Counted from the stretch's first letter, positions 8,889-18,091 are shown. The stretch is DNA of 64,000 nt from Novosphingobium sp. EMRT-2 (GCF_005145025.1 NZ_CP039695.1:124001-188000), one strand, 5' to 3'. Translations and numbers: made by a program. The notes: a model not told the origin generated them from the letters alone.

Positions 8889-9434
8889 TCAGCTCTTGAG
8901 GCGCAGCAGGGTGAGTAGCGCCTTGCCCACCTTGCGTTCGGCATCGACTTCGCACGCGCGGATCTGCGGCTGTTCGTTGGCAGCGGTTTCCAGACTGATC
9001 CACGTGCCTTCACCGATCCAGCCGAGCCGCACCAGCCGGTCGATCGCCACCGCGCCCGCGCCGGTGCCGTAAGGCGGATCGAGCAGGATCAGATCGACCG
9101 GTTCCTTCACAGGCCCCAGCGTCAGCACCGATGCGGCGCGCACATCGCACTTCGGCTGGGTGTGCAGCGCCGCGATATTGGCACGGATCGCGCGGATCGC
9201 GGGCGGGGCCTGTTCGACAAAGATCGCCTTCTCCGCGCCGCGTGACAGTGCCTCCAGCCCCAGCGCGCCCGATCCCGCGAACAGATCGGCCACCGTCAGC
9301 CCTTCGAAACTGCCGAGCCGGCTGGTCAGCATCGAGAACAGCGTCTCGCGCGTGCGGTCCGCCGTGGGGCGGGTGGCGTCGCCCTCGGGCGCGCGCAGCG
9401 GCCGGCCGCGCCATTCTCCGGCGATGATCCTCAT
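8889..9434 (-). CDS. rsmD: 16S rRNA (guanine966-N2)-methyltransferase RsmD
   Basis: SAM-dependent Rossmann methyltransferase of 181 residues that methylates G966 of 16S rRNA in the small subunit. The N-terminal MRIIAGEWRGRPL and the RPTADRTRETLF block are characteristic. SAM-binding motif I is VADLFAGSGALGLEALSRGA, and the catalytic motif IV DPPY is present (LILLDPPYGTG). Its ATG overlaps the TGA of the pseudouridine synthase gene by four bases, so the two are translationally coupled. This rRNA-modification pairing is common in alphaproteobacteria. Confidence 0.95.
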   Translation of the reverse strand: MRIIAGEWRGRPLRAPEGDATRPTADRTRETLFSMLTSRLGSFEGLTVADLFAGSGALGLEALSRGAEKAIFVEQAPPAIRAIRANIAALHTQPKCDVRAASVLTLGPVKEPVDLILLDPPYGTGAGAVAIDRLVRLGWIGEGTWISLETAANEQPQIRACEVDAERKVGKALLTLLRLKS

Positions 9435-10327
9435 GCCTGCCCCCGGCCGGCGGGCTTCAGCGTCTTGCGGAAGCGCTCGACATCGACCTGGCGGATTTCA
9501 TCGGCCATGCCGCGCGGAATGTCGGCCAGCGGGAAGGGACCGTACTGGATGCGGATCAGGCGCGATACCTGCAGGCCCAGGTGCTCCAGCACACGGCGCA
9601 CTTCGCGGTTCTTGCCTTCGGTCAGCGTCAGTTCGATCCACTGGTTGCGGCCGGTGCGCCGCTCCATGTTGGCGTCGATCGAGCCATAGCGGATGCCCTC
9701 GATCTCCACGCCCTCGCTCAGCGCTTCGAGCCGTTCCTGCGTGATGTCGCCGAAGGTGCGGGCGCGGTAGGTGCGCGGGACGCCAGTGGACGGCAGTTCC
9801 ATCGCGCGCTTGAGTTCGCCGTCGTTGGTCAGCAGCAGCAGACCCTCGGTATTGAGGTCGAGCCGGCCGATCGGCATCAGGCGCGGCGTGCCGCTGGGGA
9901 GCGCGTTGCGCAGGGCGTTGTAGATCGTTGGCCGCCCCGCCGGATCGCGCTCCGCCGTGATGAGGCCGGCGGGCTTGTGGAAGCGAAACAGGCGCGCCGG
10001 TTCCGCCGCGGCCACGGCCTTGCCGTCCACCGTCACGCCCTTCAGGTTCTTGAGCACCGTGGCGGGCGTGGTCAGCACTTCGTCGTTCAGCTTCACGCGC
10101 CCGTCGGCGATCATCCGTTCGACTTCGCGGCGCGAGGCGATGCCGGCGCGCGCCAGCAGCTTGGCGATGCGTTCGCCCTCGCGCGGCGGGCCATCGCCGG
10201 CGGGCGTGGCCGGCGCGCGCGGCGCGGCGGGATTGCGGGGCTTGGCGGGACGCTTCGCTGCGTCAGGCCTGTTCGGAGCGGCGGGCCGTCCCGGGCGGCC
10301 GTTCCGGGGTTTGGGGGGAAGTGTCAT
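9431..10327 (-). CDS. RsuA/RluB family rRNA pseudouridine synthase
   Basis: Pseudouridine synthase of 298 residues. A basic Pro/Arg/Ala-rich N-terminal extension of about 50 residues precedes an S4 RNA-binding domain (RIAKLLARAGIASRREVERMI). The catalytic domain follows, with the aspartate in GRLDLNTEGLLLLTNDG and the C-terminal LTLTEGKNREVRRVLEHLG. The family modifies 16S or 23S rRNA. Position next to rsmD and general alphaproteobacterial practice favour an RluB-like role on 23S rRNA, but RsuA cannot be excluded. It is the first gene of the pair with rsmD. Confidence 0.92.
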   Translation of the reverse strand: MTLPPKPRNGRPGRPAAPNRPDAAKRPAKPRNPAAPRAPATPAGDGPPREGERIAKLLARAGIASRREVERMIADGRVKLNDEVLTTPATVLKNLKGVTVDGKAVAAAEPARLFRFHKPAGLITAERDPAGRPTIYNALRNALPSGTPRLMPIGRLDLNTEGLLLLTNDGELKRAMELPSTGVPRTYRARTFGDITQERLEALSEGVEIEGIRYGSIDANMERRTGRNQWIELTLTEGKNREVRRVLEHLGLQVSRLIRIQYGPFPLADIPRGMADEIRQVDVERFRKTLKPAGRGQA

Positions 10328-10377
10328 GCCCCGCCCTTACGCGCGCTTGGCCCGCGCGTCACCCCGGCTCTTGCGTT

Positions 10378-11517
10378 TCAGACGCCGGCTTTCGCCATCT
10401 GCTCCGCGCAGATCGCGTGGAAGCGCGCGATCCCGGCTTCGAGCGTGCCGAGCGTGATCGTGCTGATCGCGCCGCTGGCAAGGCCCTGCTGGCCGAGTTC
10501 CGCCGCCCGAAAATCCTCCGCGCCGAACACCTGGCCATCGAGCAGATTCCAGCTCTTTTGCCAGTGTTTTTCCGCCTTCTCGTCGCGCGGTGGTTCGGGG
10601 ATCAGCATGAAATCCTCGACCAGCGTCCGGTCCACCGCCTGCGGCATGATCGTCATCAGGTTCACGTAGTCCGGGCTGACCACGACCACGGTGGCGGGAA
10701 AGAGCTGGTAGGCGAACGTGCCGACCGCGCGCAGCTGCGCCCAGTCGGACAGGTCCACCCCTTCCATCTCCGCCGCCCGGCCGACCAGCGAGCGCTTGTG
10801 CGGCCCGATCTCGTCGCCGGAGGTGATGCCGTCCTTGAAAAATGGCGCGATCGACGTCGCGTGCAGGCGCAGCACGTGGTAGCTTTCGAGGAACGCGTCC
10901 ATGATGAGCTTCCAGTTCGACGCCACCCGGTGCGTGCGCCGCGCATAGAGGTGCTGGCCGGCCAGGCCTACTGCCGCGAAATCCTCACCCACGCGCGCGG
11001 CGTCACCGAAATCGGCGTCGGGGGCTGCGGGCGCGAACCAGATCAGGCCGCCGGATTCGTGGCTCGGCAGTTCGACCAGGCCGTGCGCCGCCTTGTCGAA
11101 GCCGGGAAACGTATCCGGGCGGGGTAGGGCGAGCAGGCGGCCGTCGGTGGCATAAGTCCACGCGTGATAGGGGCAGACCATGCGCTTGCCGCAGTGCACG
11201 TCCTGCCCTTCCACCAGTCGCGTGCCCCGGTGGCGGCAGACGTTGAGGAACACCCGGATCGCGCCCTCGCCATCGCGCGCTATCAGCAGCGGCCGGCCGG
11301 TGCCATCGTGGGGCACGGCCATGTTGGGTTCGGGCAGCAGCGCCGAAGGGGCCAGCACTTGCGGCATCCGGTCGAAGAGCGCGGCCTTCTCGCGCGCGAA
11401 ATGCGCCGGATCGACATAGGCGGACGCGGGCACATGGGCGATGGCGGACGCCTGCTGTCCGGCGCCGGCGGCAACCTGATGCGCCAGCGCAAGCTGGCCT
11501 TCGGTGGGGCGTCCCAT
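10378..11517 (-). CDS. Rieske aromatic ring-hydroxylating oxygenase, alpha subunit
   Basis: Catalytic subunit of 379 residues. The Rieske [2Fe-2S] ligands are in [10 protein letters not shown] and CPYHAWTY (C-x-H, about 18 residues, C-x2-H) near residues 95-116. The mononuclear iron site is in the [11 protein letters not shown] segment near residue 210, with further acidic ligand candidates downstream. Such enzymes need a reductase and often a ferredoxin, and neither is adjacent. Reductase candidates elsewhere in the window are speculative. The substrate is unknown; relatives act on aromatics, quaternary amines or sterol-like compounds. A single-gene unit divergent from the AmpG-like transporter across about 90 bases. 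The N-terminal 50 residues are Ala-rich. Confidence 0.9.
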   Translation of the reverse strand: MGRPTEGQLALAHQVAAGAGQQASAIAHVPASAYVDPAHFAREKAALFDRMPQVLAPSALLPEPNMAVPHDGTGRPLLIARDGEGAIRVFLNVCRHRGTRLVEGQDVHCGKRMVCPYHAWTYATDGRLLALPRPDTFPGFDKAAHGLVELPSHESGGLIWFAPAAPDADFGDAARVGEDFAAVGLAGQHLYARRTHRVASNWKLIMDAFLESYHVLRLHATSIAPFFKDGITSGDEIGPHKRSLVGRAAEMEGVDLSDWAQLRAVGTFAYQLFPATVVVVSPDYVNLMTIMPQAVDRTLVEDFMLIPEPPRDEKAEKHWQKSWNLLDGQVFGAEDFRAAELGQQGLASGAISTITLGTLEAGIARFHAICAEQMAKAGV

Positions 11518-11609
11518 GGGGTCCTCTTCCCTATCTTTTGTTGTCGGGGCTAGGCATACCCCGAAAGGCCGCTAGTTTTGCGCGAAATCGGGCAGGGAGC
11601 AATCGCCGC

Positions 11610-12941
11610 ATGAATGACGTAGGGGCGCGTGGGAAAACGGGCGAGGGAAGCGGACTGGCGCAGGCGCTCAAGCCCTATGTCGAACGCGAATCGCTGGCGT
11701 CGTTCTTCCTCGGCATCTCGTCGGGCTTCCCGTTCGCGATGATCGGCGCGACGCTCACAACGCGTCTGGCGCAGGATCACATCCAGAAGTCCACGATCAC
11801 CGCGTTCACGCTGGCGTTCCTGGTCTATAACCTCAAGTTCCTGTGGTCGTGGCTGGTCGATGGCGTGCATCTGCCGGTGCTGGGCCGGCTGGGGCAGCGG
11901 GTTTCGTGGATGATCCTTGCGGGTGCGCTGGTCTTTCTTGCCGTGATCAATCTCGCGCTGGTCGATCCGGCGAAGGATATCGGCGCGACAGTGGTCGCCG
12001 CCGTTCTCGTCGGAGCGGCGGGCGCGACGTTCGACATCGTGATCGACGCCTTCCGGATCGAGACGCTCAAGCCCTACCAGCTGGGCACGGGATCGGGCAT
12101 GTCGCAATACGGCTGGCGGATCGGTTCGGCCGGCGCTGGCGGAATCGCGCTGTTCGTCGCCGCGCGGCATGGCTGGACGGCCGCCTATGTCGCCTGCGCG
12201 TTCCTCGTCCTGCCGGCGGTGCTGACCGCGCTGCTCATGGGCGAACCCGCCCGCCATCGTGAGGCGACCCGGCGCAAGGGGCTGGGCGAGGTGTGGGATT
12301 CGATCACCGGCCCGTTCGCGGAGTTCTTCCGGCGCCATGGCGCGCTGCTGGTGCTGGCCTTCATCCTGGTCCACAAGATCGGCGATACGCTTGCCAACCT
12401 GACGTTCCGGCTGCTGTTCGACGACCTTGGCTTCACCAACGACGAAATCGCGCTCTATGACGTCGGGCTGGGGTTCTGGGCCTATCTCATCGGCGTGTTC
12501 ATCGGCGGCGCGGCCTATTCCCGCCTTGGCTTGAAGCGGTCGGTGCTGTTCGCGCTGGTGCTGATGGGCGTGTCGAACCTGAGCTTCGCGGCGCTCGCTA
12601 CTGCCGGCCATTCCAACCTGGGCATGGCCGGCGCGATCGGTTTCGAGAACATCGCGTCCGGCTATGGCGGCGTGGTGGTCGTCGCCTATTTCTCGGCGCT
12701 GTGCGACCTGCGGTTCACGGCCGCGCAATACGCGCTGATTTCCGCCGGTGCCAGCATCGTGGGGCGGTTCGTTACCGGTACGACCGCCGGCGCGATGATC
12801 GAACGGTTCGGCTATGTGAACTTCTACCTGCTCACCACCGTGCTGGCGCTGCCGGGCATCGTGCTGTTCTGGTGGATGAGCCGCACCGGGCTGGTCGATG
12901 AAGCCATGGGCACGGCGGGCGAGGAATCGCCAAAAACCTAA
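11610..12941 (+). CDS. AmpG-like MFS permease (candidate muropeptide importer)
   Basis: Membrane protein of 443 residues with about 12 transmembrane segments. Features of the AmpG/MFS_1-like group are FFLGISSGFPFAMIGATLTTRLAQ at the start (cut here in concept), KFLWSWLVDG in the second helix, and repeated acidic or aromatic loop motifs. AmpG brings anhydromuropeptides from the periplasm for cell-wall recycling. Acetyl-CoA transporters share the fold, so the call is family-level. ATG 11610 is chosen for AGGGAG about ten bases upstream; the frame is open back to 11538 without a ribosome-binding site there. Its stop overlaps the folC stop on the other strand. A Mur ligase and an LD-carboxypeptidase elsewhere in the window suit the same recycling pathway. 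Confidence 0.85.
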   Translation: MNDVGARGKTGEGSGLAQALKPYVERESLASFFLGISSGFPFAMIGATLTTRLAQDHIQKSTITAFTLAFLVYNLKFLWSWLVDGVHLPVLGRLGQRVSWMILAGALVFLAVINLALVDPAKDIGATVVAAVLVGAAGATFDIVIDAFRIETLKPYQLGTGSGMSQYGWRIGSAGAGGIALFVAARHGWTAAYVACAFLVLPAVLTALLMGEPARHREATRRKGLGEVWDSITGPFAEFFRRHGALLVLAFILVHKIGDTLANLTFRLLFDDLGFTNDEIALYDVGLGFWAYLIGVFIGGAAYSRLGLKRSVLFALVLMGVSNLSFAALATAGHSNLGMAGAIGFENIASGYGGVVVVAYFSALCDLRFTAAQYALISAGASIVGRFVTGTTAGAMIERFGYVNFYLLTTVLALPGIVLFWWMSRTGLVDEAMGTAGEESPKT

Positions 12942-14212
12942 TCCGGTACTTCCCCGTTCCGCCGCAGCACGTCCCCGGCAAGGTAAAGCGAACCCGCGAT
13001 CAGCACGTCGCCTTCGGGCGGCAGCGCGGCCAGCGCGTCGGCCACGTTGGCAAAGCTGCGCGCTGGCAGCGTGGTGAACGGCGCGAAGTCTTCCGGGCGG
13101 TGCGCGTCATGCCCCGGGGCGGGAACGATCGACAGCGACAGCAGCCGGTCCGCCAGAGGCGCGATGATCGCCGACGGGTCCTTGTTGGCGAGCATGCCCG
13201 TGACGAGGTGGATTTTCGGACCGCCGGCGAAATGGCGGGCGATGGCGAGGCCGGCATCGGGATTGTGCCCGCCGTCGAGCCACACCGCGCGCTGGCCGGC
13301 CAGAGCGGTCAGCGGGCCAGCGCCCAACCGTTGCAGCCGCGCCGGCCAGCGCGCGGCGGGAATGCCCCGCGCCATCGCTTCGGGCGAAACGGCGACCACG
13401 CGCTGATGGCGCAGCATGGCCACGGCGAGCGCTGCGTTGTCCGCCTGATGGCTACCCGGCAGCGCGGGCAGGGGCAGGGTCAGCGAACCTTGCGCATCGC
13501 TGTAGGCAATTGCATCGCCGATCGCGGCGTTCCATTCGCGCCCGCGCATAATGACCGGCGCGCCGATCGCCCGCGCCGTATCGAACACCGATTGCGCCAC
13601 GGCAGCAGGATAGGTCTGCGTCACCAGCGGCACGCCGGGCTTGGCGATGCTCGCCTTCTCGAAGGCGATGCGCGCCAGCGGATCGGTGGGCACGCCGGCT
13701 TCGGGGGTCAGCAGGAAGCCTTCGTGGTCCAGCCCCAACGTCGCGATGCCGCACGCCGCCGCGGTCGGCAGCACGTTGGTGGCGTCCAGTCGCCCGCCCA
13801 GCCCGGTTTCGATCACGCAGACGTCGGCCGGGATGCGGTGGAAGGCCAGGAACGTCGCCACCGTGGTCACTTCGAAGAAGCTGGGGGCAAGGTCCTCCGC
13901 CGCGTCCAGCACTTCCTTGAGCAGCGCGGCCAGCAGATCGTCGCCGATCAGCTTGCCGGCGATGCGGATGCGTTCGTTGTAGCGCACCAGATGCGGCTTG
14001 GTGGCGGAATGGACGGTCAGCCCCTGCGCCTCCAGCATGAAGCGCAGATAGGTGCAGGTCGATCCCTTGCCGTTGGTGCCGGCCACATGGAATACCGGTG
14101 GCAGCGCGAGATGCGGGTTGCCGACGCGGGCGAGCAGTTCGCGCGCGGTACCCAGCCCGAACCGGCCCTGCGGCAGCGACAGCGCGCCCAGCCGGTCAAG
14201 CTGGGCCTGCAC
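12938..14212 (-). CDS. folC: Bifunctional folylpolyglutamate/dihydrofolate synthase FolC
   Basis: Cytosolic Mur-ligase-fold enzyme of at least 424 residues. It adds glutamate to dihydropteroate and to reduced folates using ATP. The P-loop is FHVAGTNGKGSTC near residue 45. VIETGLGGRLDATN, HQADNAALAVAML and WLDGGHNPDAG are family signatures. The start is uncertain. GTG 14212 is the first standard start codon, but homologous-looking sequence (DFAISENAAVQ) continues upstream in frame to a CTG at 14248, preceded at good spacing by GGGAGG. The true protein may therefore be 12 residues longer with a CTG start. It follows accD with about 25-60 bases between and is the last gene of the trpB-trpA-accD-folC unit. 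Confidence 0.93.
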   Translation of the reverse strand: MQAQLDRLGALSLPQGRFGLGTARELLARVGNPHLALPPVFHVAGTNGKGSTCTYLRFMLEAQGLTVHSATKPHLVRYNERIRIAGKLIGDDLLAALLKEVLDAAEDLAPSFFEVTTVATFLAFHRIPADVCVIETGLGGRLDATNVLPTAAACGIATLGLDHEGFLLTPEAGVPTDPLARIAFEKASIAKPGVPLVTQTYPAAVAQSVFDTARAIGAPVIMRGREWNAAIGDAIAYSDAQGSLTLPLPALPGSHQADNAALAVAMLRHQRVVAVSPEAMARGIPAARWPARLQRLGAGPLTALAGQRAVWLDGGHNPDAGLAIARHFAGGPKIHLVTGMLANKDPSAIIAPLADRLLSLSIVPAPGHDAHRPEDFAPFTTLPARSFANVADALAALPPEGDVLIAGSLYLAGDVLRRNGEVPD

Positions 14213-14273
14213 CGCCGCGTTTTCGGAAATGGCGAAGTCGCGTGTCAGAAGTCCCTCCCGCTGGCGCGGAGTG

Positions 14274-15122
14274 TCACGCGGCCTTTGCGGCCGTGAGGTA
14301 GTCGATCACTTGCGCCAGAGTCGCCTTCATGTCGCGGCGGTGGACGACCATGTCCAGCATCCCGTGGGCATGCAGATATTCCGCGCGCTGAAAACCTTCG
14401 GGGAGCTTTTCGCGGATGGTGTCCTGAATCACGCGCTGGCCGGCGAACCCGATCAGCGCGCCGGGTTCGGCGATCTGCACGTCGCCCAGCATGGCGTAGC
14501 TGGCGGTGACGCCGCCCGTGGTGGGATCGGTCAGCAGCACGATATAGGGTAGGCCCGCCGCGTGCAGCTTGGCGATGGCCACGGTGCTGCGCGGCATCTG
14601 CATCAGGCTGAGAATGCCTTCCTGCATGCGCGCGCCGCCGGCGGCGGTCACCGCGATATAGGGGCACTTCTCCGCTATTGCGCGCTCGATCCCGGCGATG
14701 AAGGCATTGCCCACGGCCATGCCCATCGATCCGCCCATGAACGCGAATTCCTGCACGCCGACCACGGCTTTGTGCCCGTCGATCGTGCCGGCGGCATTGG
14801 TCAGCGCGTCAGGGTGCGGGTTGGCCGCCTTGGCCGCCTTGAGCCTGTCTGTATATTTCTTGCTGTCGCGAAACTTCAGCGGGTCTTCTTTCACCTTGGG
14901 CGCGGGAAGAATCTCGAACCCTGGATCGAGCAGTTGCGCGAACCGCGCGTCGGCGCCGATGCGGCCGTGATGGTCGCAATGCGGGCAGACCGAAAGGTTG
15001 TCCTCATAGTCCTTGGTGAACAGCATTTCGCTGCACGAAGGGCACTTGATCCAGAGATTGTCGGGCGTGTCCCGCTTCGGCGTGAAGGGGAGGGCGTTGC
15101 GAACGCGGTTGAGCCAGCTCAT
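14274..15122 (-). CDS. accD: Acetyl-CoA carboxylase carboxyltransferase subunit beta
   Basis: Beta subunit (282 residues) of the carboxyltransferase that forms malonyl-CoA with AccA for fatty-acid synthesis. The N-terminal zinc ribbon is complete: CPSC at about 28-31 and CPHC at about 47-50. The crotonase-like core shows [12 protein letters not shown] and [10 protein letters not shown], followed by [13 protein letters not shown] and [11 protein letters not shown] 15122 overlaps the trpA stop by four bases (ATGA), which fixes the start and implies coupling. The trpA-accD-folC order is the usual alphaproteobacterial arrangement. Confidence 0.96.
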   Translation of the reverse strand: MSWLNRVRNALPFTPKRDTPDNLWIKCPSCSEMLFTKDYEDNLSVCPHCDHHGRIGADARFAQLLDPGFEILPAPKVKEDPLKFRDSKKYTDRLKAAKAANPHPDALTNAAGTIDGHKAVVGVQEFAFMGGSMGMAVGNAFIAGIERAIAEKCPYIAVTAAGGARMQEGILSLMQMPRSTVAIAKLHAAGLPYIVLLTDPTTGGVTASYAMLGDVQIAEPGALIGFAGQRVIQDTIREKLPEGFQRAEYLHAHGMLDMVVHRRDMKATLAQVIDYLTAAKAA

Positions 15123-15919
15123 GCGATTTCCTTGCGGGCAGAGTGGACGGCGGCGGCCAACGCGGCGGTGAGTTCCTTCACCGGCCCCGCCGCGTCCGCG
15201 CCATGTTTGGCGACGAGATCGACCAGCGCCGATCCAACGACCACGCCATCGGCCACCCTGGCGATGGCCGCGGCCTGTGCGGGCGTGCGCACGCCGAAGC
15301 CGACGGCAACGGGAATGGTGGCCGACGCCTTGATCCGGGCGACGGCTTCGTCGATCGAAGCCTGCGCCGCCTGCTGCATCCCGGTGATGCCGGCGACCGA
15401 GACGTAATAGAGGAAGCCCGATGATCCTTCCAGCACGGCGGGAAGCCTCGCGTGGTCGGTGGTCGGCGTGGCAAGACGGATCAGTGAGATGCCGGCCCCG
15501 CGCAGCGCGGGGCCAAGCTCGGCATCTTCCTCGGGCGGAATATCCACGCAGATCACGCCATCGACGCCGGCGCTCACGCATTCGGCGGCGAACCAGTCGG
15601 CCCCGCGCACGGTCATCGGATTGGCATAGCCCATCAGCACGAGCGGCACGTCGGGATGACGCGCGCGGAACGCGGCGGCGATGCGCAGGATATCGGCGGT
15701 CTTGGTGCCGGCACCAAGGCTGCGCAGGTTAGCGAGCTGGATCGCCGGACCATCGGCCATCGGATCGGTAAAGGGCATCCCCAGCTCGATCACGTCGGCA
15801 CCGCCTTCGACCAGCGCGTCGAGGATCGAAGCGGTGGCCTCTGGCGTAGGATCGCCGCCGGTCACGAAAGTGACGAGGGCGGGCCGGCCCTTGGCGAAGG
15901 CAGAGGCGAGGCGGGTCAC
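15119..15919 (-). CDS. trpA: Tryptophan synthase subunit alpha
   Basis: TIM-barrel enzyme of 266 residues that cleaves indole-3-glycerol phosphate, passing indole to TrpB through the tunnel. Catalytic Glu lies in [17 protein letters not shown], and the second acid in ICVDIPPEE. Phosphate-loop glycines are in [11 protein letters not shown] and VGSALV. The start is GTG 15919, which overlaps the trpB stop as GTGA; no in-frame ATG is better placed. It forms one operon with trpB upstream and accD downstream. Confidence 0.96.
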   Translation of the reverse strand: MTRLASAFAKGRPALVTFVTGGDPTPEATASILDALVEGGADVIELGMPFTDPMADGPAIQLANLRSLGAGTKTADILRIAAAFRARHPDVPLVLMGYANPMTVRGADWFAAECVSAGVDGVICVDIPPEEDAELGPALRGAGISLIRLATPTTDHARLPAVLEGSSGFLYYVSVAGITGMQQAAQASIDEAVARIKASATIPVAVGFGVRTPAQAAAIARVADGVVVGSALVDLVAKHGADAAGPVKELTAALAAAVHSARKEIA

Positions 15920-17142
15920 AGCGACACCCCCAGATGTTCGGCGACGGAGAAGATGTCCTTGTCGCCACGGCCGCACAGGTTGGCGAGGATGATCTGATCC
16001 TTGCCCATCGTCGGTGCGACCTTCTTGACGGCAGCAATGGCGTGCGCGGGTTCGAGCGCGGGAATGATGCCTTCGGTGCGGCAGAGCAGCTGGAAGCCAT
16101 CGAGCGCTTCCGTGTCGGTCACCGAGGTATAGTCCACGCGGCCGATCTCCTTGAGCCACGCATGTTCCGGCCCGATTCCGGGATAATCGAGGCCGGCCGA
16201 AATCGAATGGCCTTCGGTGATCTGGCCGTCCTCGTCCTGCAACAGGTAGGTCTTGTTGCCGTGGAGAATGCCGGGCCGTCCGCCTGCGAGGCTGGCGGCG
16301 TGCTCCTTGTCCAGCCCGTGGCCCGCCGCTTCCACGCCCAGCATCCTGACGCCGGTATCGTCGAGGAAGGGATGGAACAGGCCGATCGCGTTCGATCCGC
16401 CACCGATCGCGGCGACGAGCAGATCGGGCAGGCGGCCGATGCGGGACAGCATCTGCGCCCGGGCTTCCTTGCCGATCACGCTCTGGAAATCGCGGACGAG
16501 TTCCGGATAGGGGTGCGGGCCAGCAGCAGTGCCGATGATGTAGAACGTGTTGTGCACGTTCGCGACCCAGTCGCGCAGTGCCTCGTTCATGGCATCCTTG
16601 AGCGTACCCGCGCCGGCCGTGACCGGCACGACTTCGGCGCCCAGCAGCTTCATGCGGAACACATTGGGTTTCTGCCGCTCCACGTCGGTTGCGCCCATGA
16701 AGATCACGCAGGGCAGGCCGAAGCGCGCGCAGACCGTCGCGGTCGCCACGCCGTGCTGTCCTGCGCCGGTCTCGGCGATGATCCGCGTCTTGCCCATGCG
16801 CATGGCGAGCAGGATCTGGCCGATGCAGTTGTTGATCTTGTGCGCGCCGGTGTGATTCAGCTCGTCGCGCTTGAACCAGACTTGCGCGCCGCCCAGTTCT
16901 TCGGTCAGCCGGGGCGCGAAATAGAGCGGGCTCGGGCGGCCGACATAGTGTTCGAGCAGGTCGTCGAACTCGGCCTGGAATGCGGGGTCGGCCTTGGCCC
17001 TGCGGTATTCCTGTTCGAGATCGAGGATCAGCGGCATCAGCGTTTCGGCAACATAGCGCCCGCCGAACTGGCCGAAATGGCCACGATCGTCGGGCTGGCT
17101 GCGAAAGCTGTTGGGGGTGGCCCCTGTCGGTTCTGCGCTCAT
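15916..17142 (-). CDS. trpB: Tryptophan synthase subunit beta
   Basis: PLP enzyme of 408 residues that condenses indole with serine to tryptophan. The PLP lysine is in HTGAHKINN near residue 95, the indole-contacting glutamate in [10 protein letters not shown], and the phosphate-binding loop is [11 protein letters not shown] 17142 gives [17 protein letters not shown] and then the conserved [11 protein letters not shown]. The frame is open upstream to about 17418 but the extra sequence is not protein-like. First gene of the trpB-trpA-accD-folC run. Unusually, trpF is not directly upstream; a plus-strand gene and its control region intervene. No tandem Trp codons, as expected of a classical attenuator peptide, are visible just upstream. 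Confidence 0.96.
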   Translation of the reverse strand: MSAEPTGATPNSFRSQPDDRGHFGQFGGRYVAETLMPLILDLEQEYRRAKADPAFQAEFDDLLEHYVGRPSPLYFAPRLTEELGGAQVWFKRDELNHTGAHKINNCIGQILLAMRMGKTRIIAETGAGQHGVATATVCARFGLPCVIFMGATDVERQKPNVFRMKLLGAEVVPVTAGAGTLKDAMNEALRDWVANVHNTFYIIGTAAGPHPYPELVRDFQSVIGKEARAQMLSRIGRLPDLLVAAIGGGSNAIGLFHPFLDDTGVRMLGVEAAGHGLDKEHAASLAGGRPGILHGNKTYLLQDEDGQITEGHSISAGLDYPGIGPEHAWLKEIGRVDYTSVTDTEALDGFQLLCRTEGIIPALEPAHAIAAVKKVAPTMGKDQIILANLCGRGDKDIFSVAEHLGVSL

Positions 17143-17315
17143 GCGCGGCGATTGGCAGAGGCCGCGCGGCTTGTCCAGATTCGCCTCCCTTGCCCGAGCA
17201 CGTTTCACCACGGGGCAACAGCCGGAAGCCGGGGCCGGCGGCGACGGTGCAATTTTTCTGGCGGTGTTCATCTTGCGGAAAGATGCAGTCGCTAGAGAGG
17301 CGCTGCAACGTCGTG

Positions 17316-17350
17316 AAGGCGGTCTCGAAAGAGGCCGCCTTTTCATTTTT
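17316..17350 (+). terminator. Strong plus-strand intrinsic terminator with no gene upstream
   Basis: AAGGCGGTCTC at 17316-17326 pairs with GAGGCCGCCTT at 17331-17341 (11 bp, one T-G wobble) around a GAAA tetraloop, and is followed by TTTCATTTTT. The T-rich tail is on the plus strand only. The nearest plus-strand coding gene upstream is far away (the AmpG-like gene ends at 12941). It may therefore end a small RNA started within 17143-17300, or act as an attenuator before the outer-membrane protein gene. Confidence 0.7.
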
Positions 17351-17402
17351 GATATTCGGAAATAGTGCTGAAAATATTTGTTACAAACATACCGGTAAAT
17401 GT

Positions 17403-17418
17403 GTGACAATGATGTCAC
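17403..17418. repeat. Inverted repeat GTGACA-N4-TGTCAC, candidate operator
   Basis: GTGACA at 17403-17408 and TGTCAC at 17413-17418 form a perfect dyad with a 4-base spacer. A second GTGACA follows at 17458-17463, running into the palindrome ACATATGT (17461-17468). Two related sites about 55 bases apart in an AT-rich promoter region suggest binding of a dimeric regulator to control the outer-membrane protein gene, trpB or both. The spacing does not fit a CRP site. Confidence 0.5.
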
Positions 17419-17534
17419 TTATATGAAGGTTTTGTTTGGATTAATGTTTTCGGTATTGTGACATATGTGATTGAAAATTAACTGACCGCTGCCCCCATGA
17501 AGCAAAGAAGGGGCGTTCAAGTCAGGAGTTTATT

Positions 17535-17993
17535 ATGCGTATTGTTCTTCTTTCGCTCGCTGCCTCGCTGGTCGCGGCGACCCCGGCCCTTGCCAACGAA
17601 GTCCGCGTCGAAACGCGCGCGGGTGTCTATTGGACGGACGGCGCGACGAAGGGCACGGCCGGCGTCGCCGCCGGTTACGATTTCGATCTGGGACCGGCCG
17701 CCTTTTCCGGCCTCGAAGTCTCGGGCGACAAGATTCTCACTTCCGGCACCAAGGTGGCCTGGGGCTTCACCGGCCGTCTGGGCGCGAAGCTCGCCGGCTC
17801 GAAGCTCTACGGCACCGGCGGCTACACCACCGAACCGTGCAGCCAGTGCGAAGGTTCGTGGCATCTCGGCGCCGGCTACGAGCGCGGCTTCATGGGCAAT
17901 CTCTATGGCAAGGTGGAGTACCGCCACTACTTCGGCCGCAACGGCTTCAACGATGCCAACGCGGTCGTGGCTGGCGTGGGCGTGAAGTTCTGA
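17535..17993 (+). CDS. Small outer-membrane beta-barrel-like protein
   Basis: Protein of 152 residues with a clean signal peptide (MRIVLLSLAASLVAATPALA, cleavage after residue 20). The mature part alternates polar and hydrophobic residues (AGVAAGYDFDL, VAWGFTGRLGAKLAG, HLGAGYERGFMGNLYGKVEYRHYF, AVVAGVGVKF) and ends in phenylalanine, all expected of a six- to eight-strand barrel. Two cysteines in PCSQCEG form a CxxC in a loop. AGGAG at 17523-17527 stands seven bases before ATG. I do not recognise a named family; it resembles the opacity or OmpA-like barrels of sphingomonads. It has its own AT-rich promoter region and ends in a strong terminator, so it is a self-contained unit sitting between trpB and trpF. 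Confidence 0.85.
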   Translation: MRIVLLSLAASLVAATPALANEVRVETRAGVYWTDGATKGTAGVAAGYDFDLGPAAFSGLEVSGDKILTSGTKVAWGFTGRLGAKLAGSKLYGTGGYTTEPCSQCEGSWHLGAGYERGFMGNLYGKVEYRHYFGRNGFNDANAVVAGVGVKF

Positions 17994-18043
17994 TCGCCTC
18001 AGCTACGCGATCCTGCCACGCGTGAAAGCGTGGTCTCGCTTCG

Positions 18044-18074
18044 GGGCGGCTTTCTTCGGGAAGCCGCCCTTTTT
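18044..18074 (+). terminator. Intrinsic terminator of the outer-membrane protein gene
   Basis: GGGCGGCTT at 18044-18052 pairs perfectly with AAGCCGCCC at 18061-18069 around an 8-base loop, followed by five T residues at 18070-18074. It lies 50 bases past the stop of the barrel protein and reads on the plus strand, just before the convergent trpF stop. Confidence 0.85.
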
Positions 18075-18091
18075 CTGTTCCGATGGAGCGA

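Larger units (their letters stand above)
17143..17534. other. 392-base divergent intergenic region with AT-rich control segment
   Basis: This spacer separates trpB (leftward) from the small outer-membrane protein gene (rightward). The trpB-proximal half is GC-rich and includes a plus-strand intrinsic terminator at 17316-17350 with no recognisable plus-strand gene before it. The right half (about 17345-17515) is strikingly AT-rich and holds several inverted repeats: TTTGTTACAAA at 17377-17387, a GTGACA/TGTCAC pair at 17403-17418, and ACATATGT at 17461-17468. Promoters for both flanking genes probably lie here, but I cannot fix unambiguous -35/-10 pairs. Confidence 0.6.

Noticed and set aside
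17403..17418. CRP-type binding site before the barrel-protein gene
   Set aside because: The TGTGA and TCAC halves are separated by eight bases, not six, and the true dyad is GTGACA-N4-TGTCAC.
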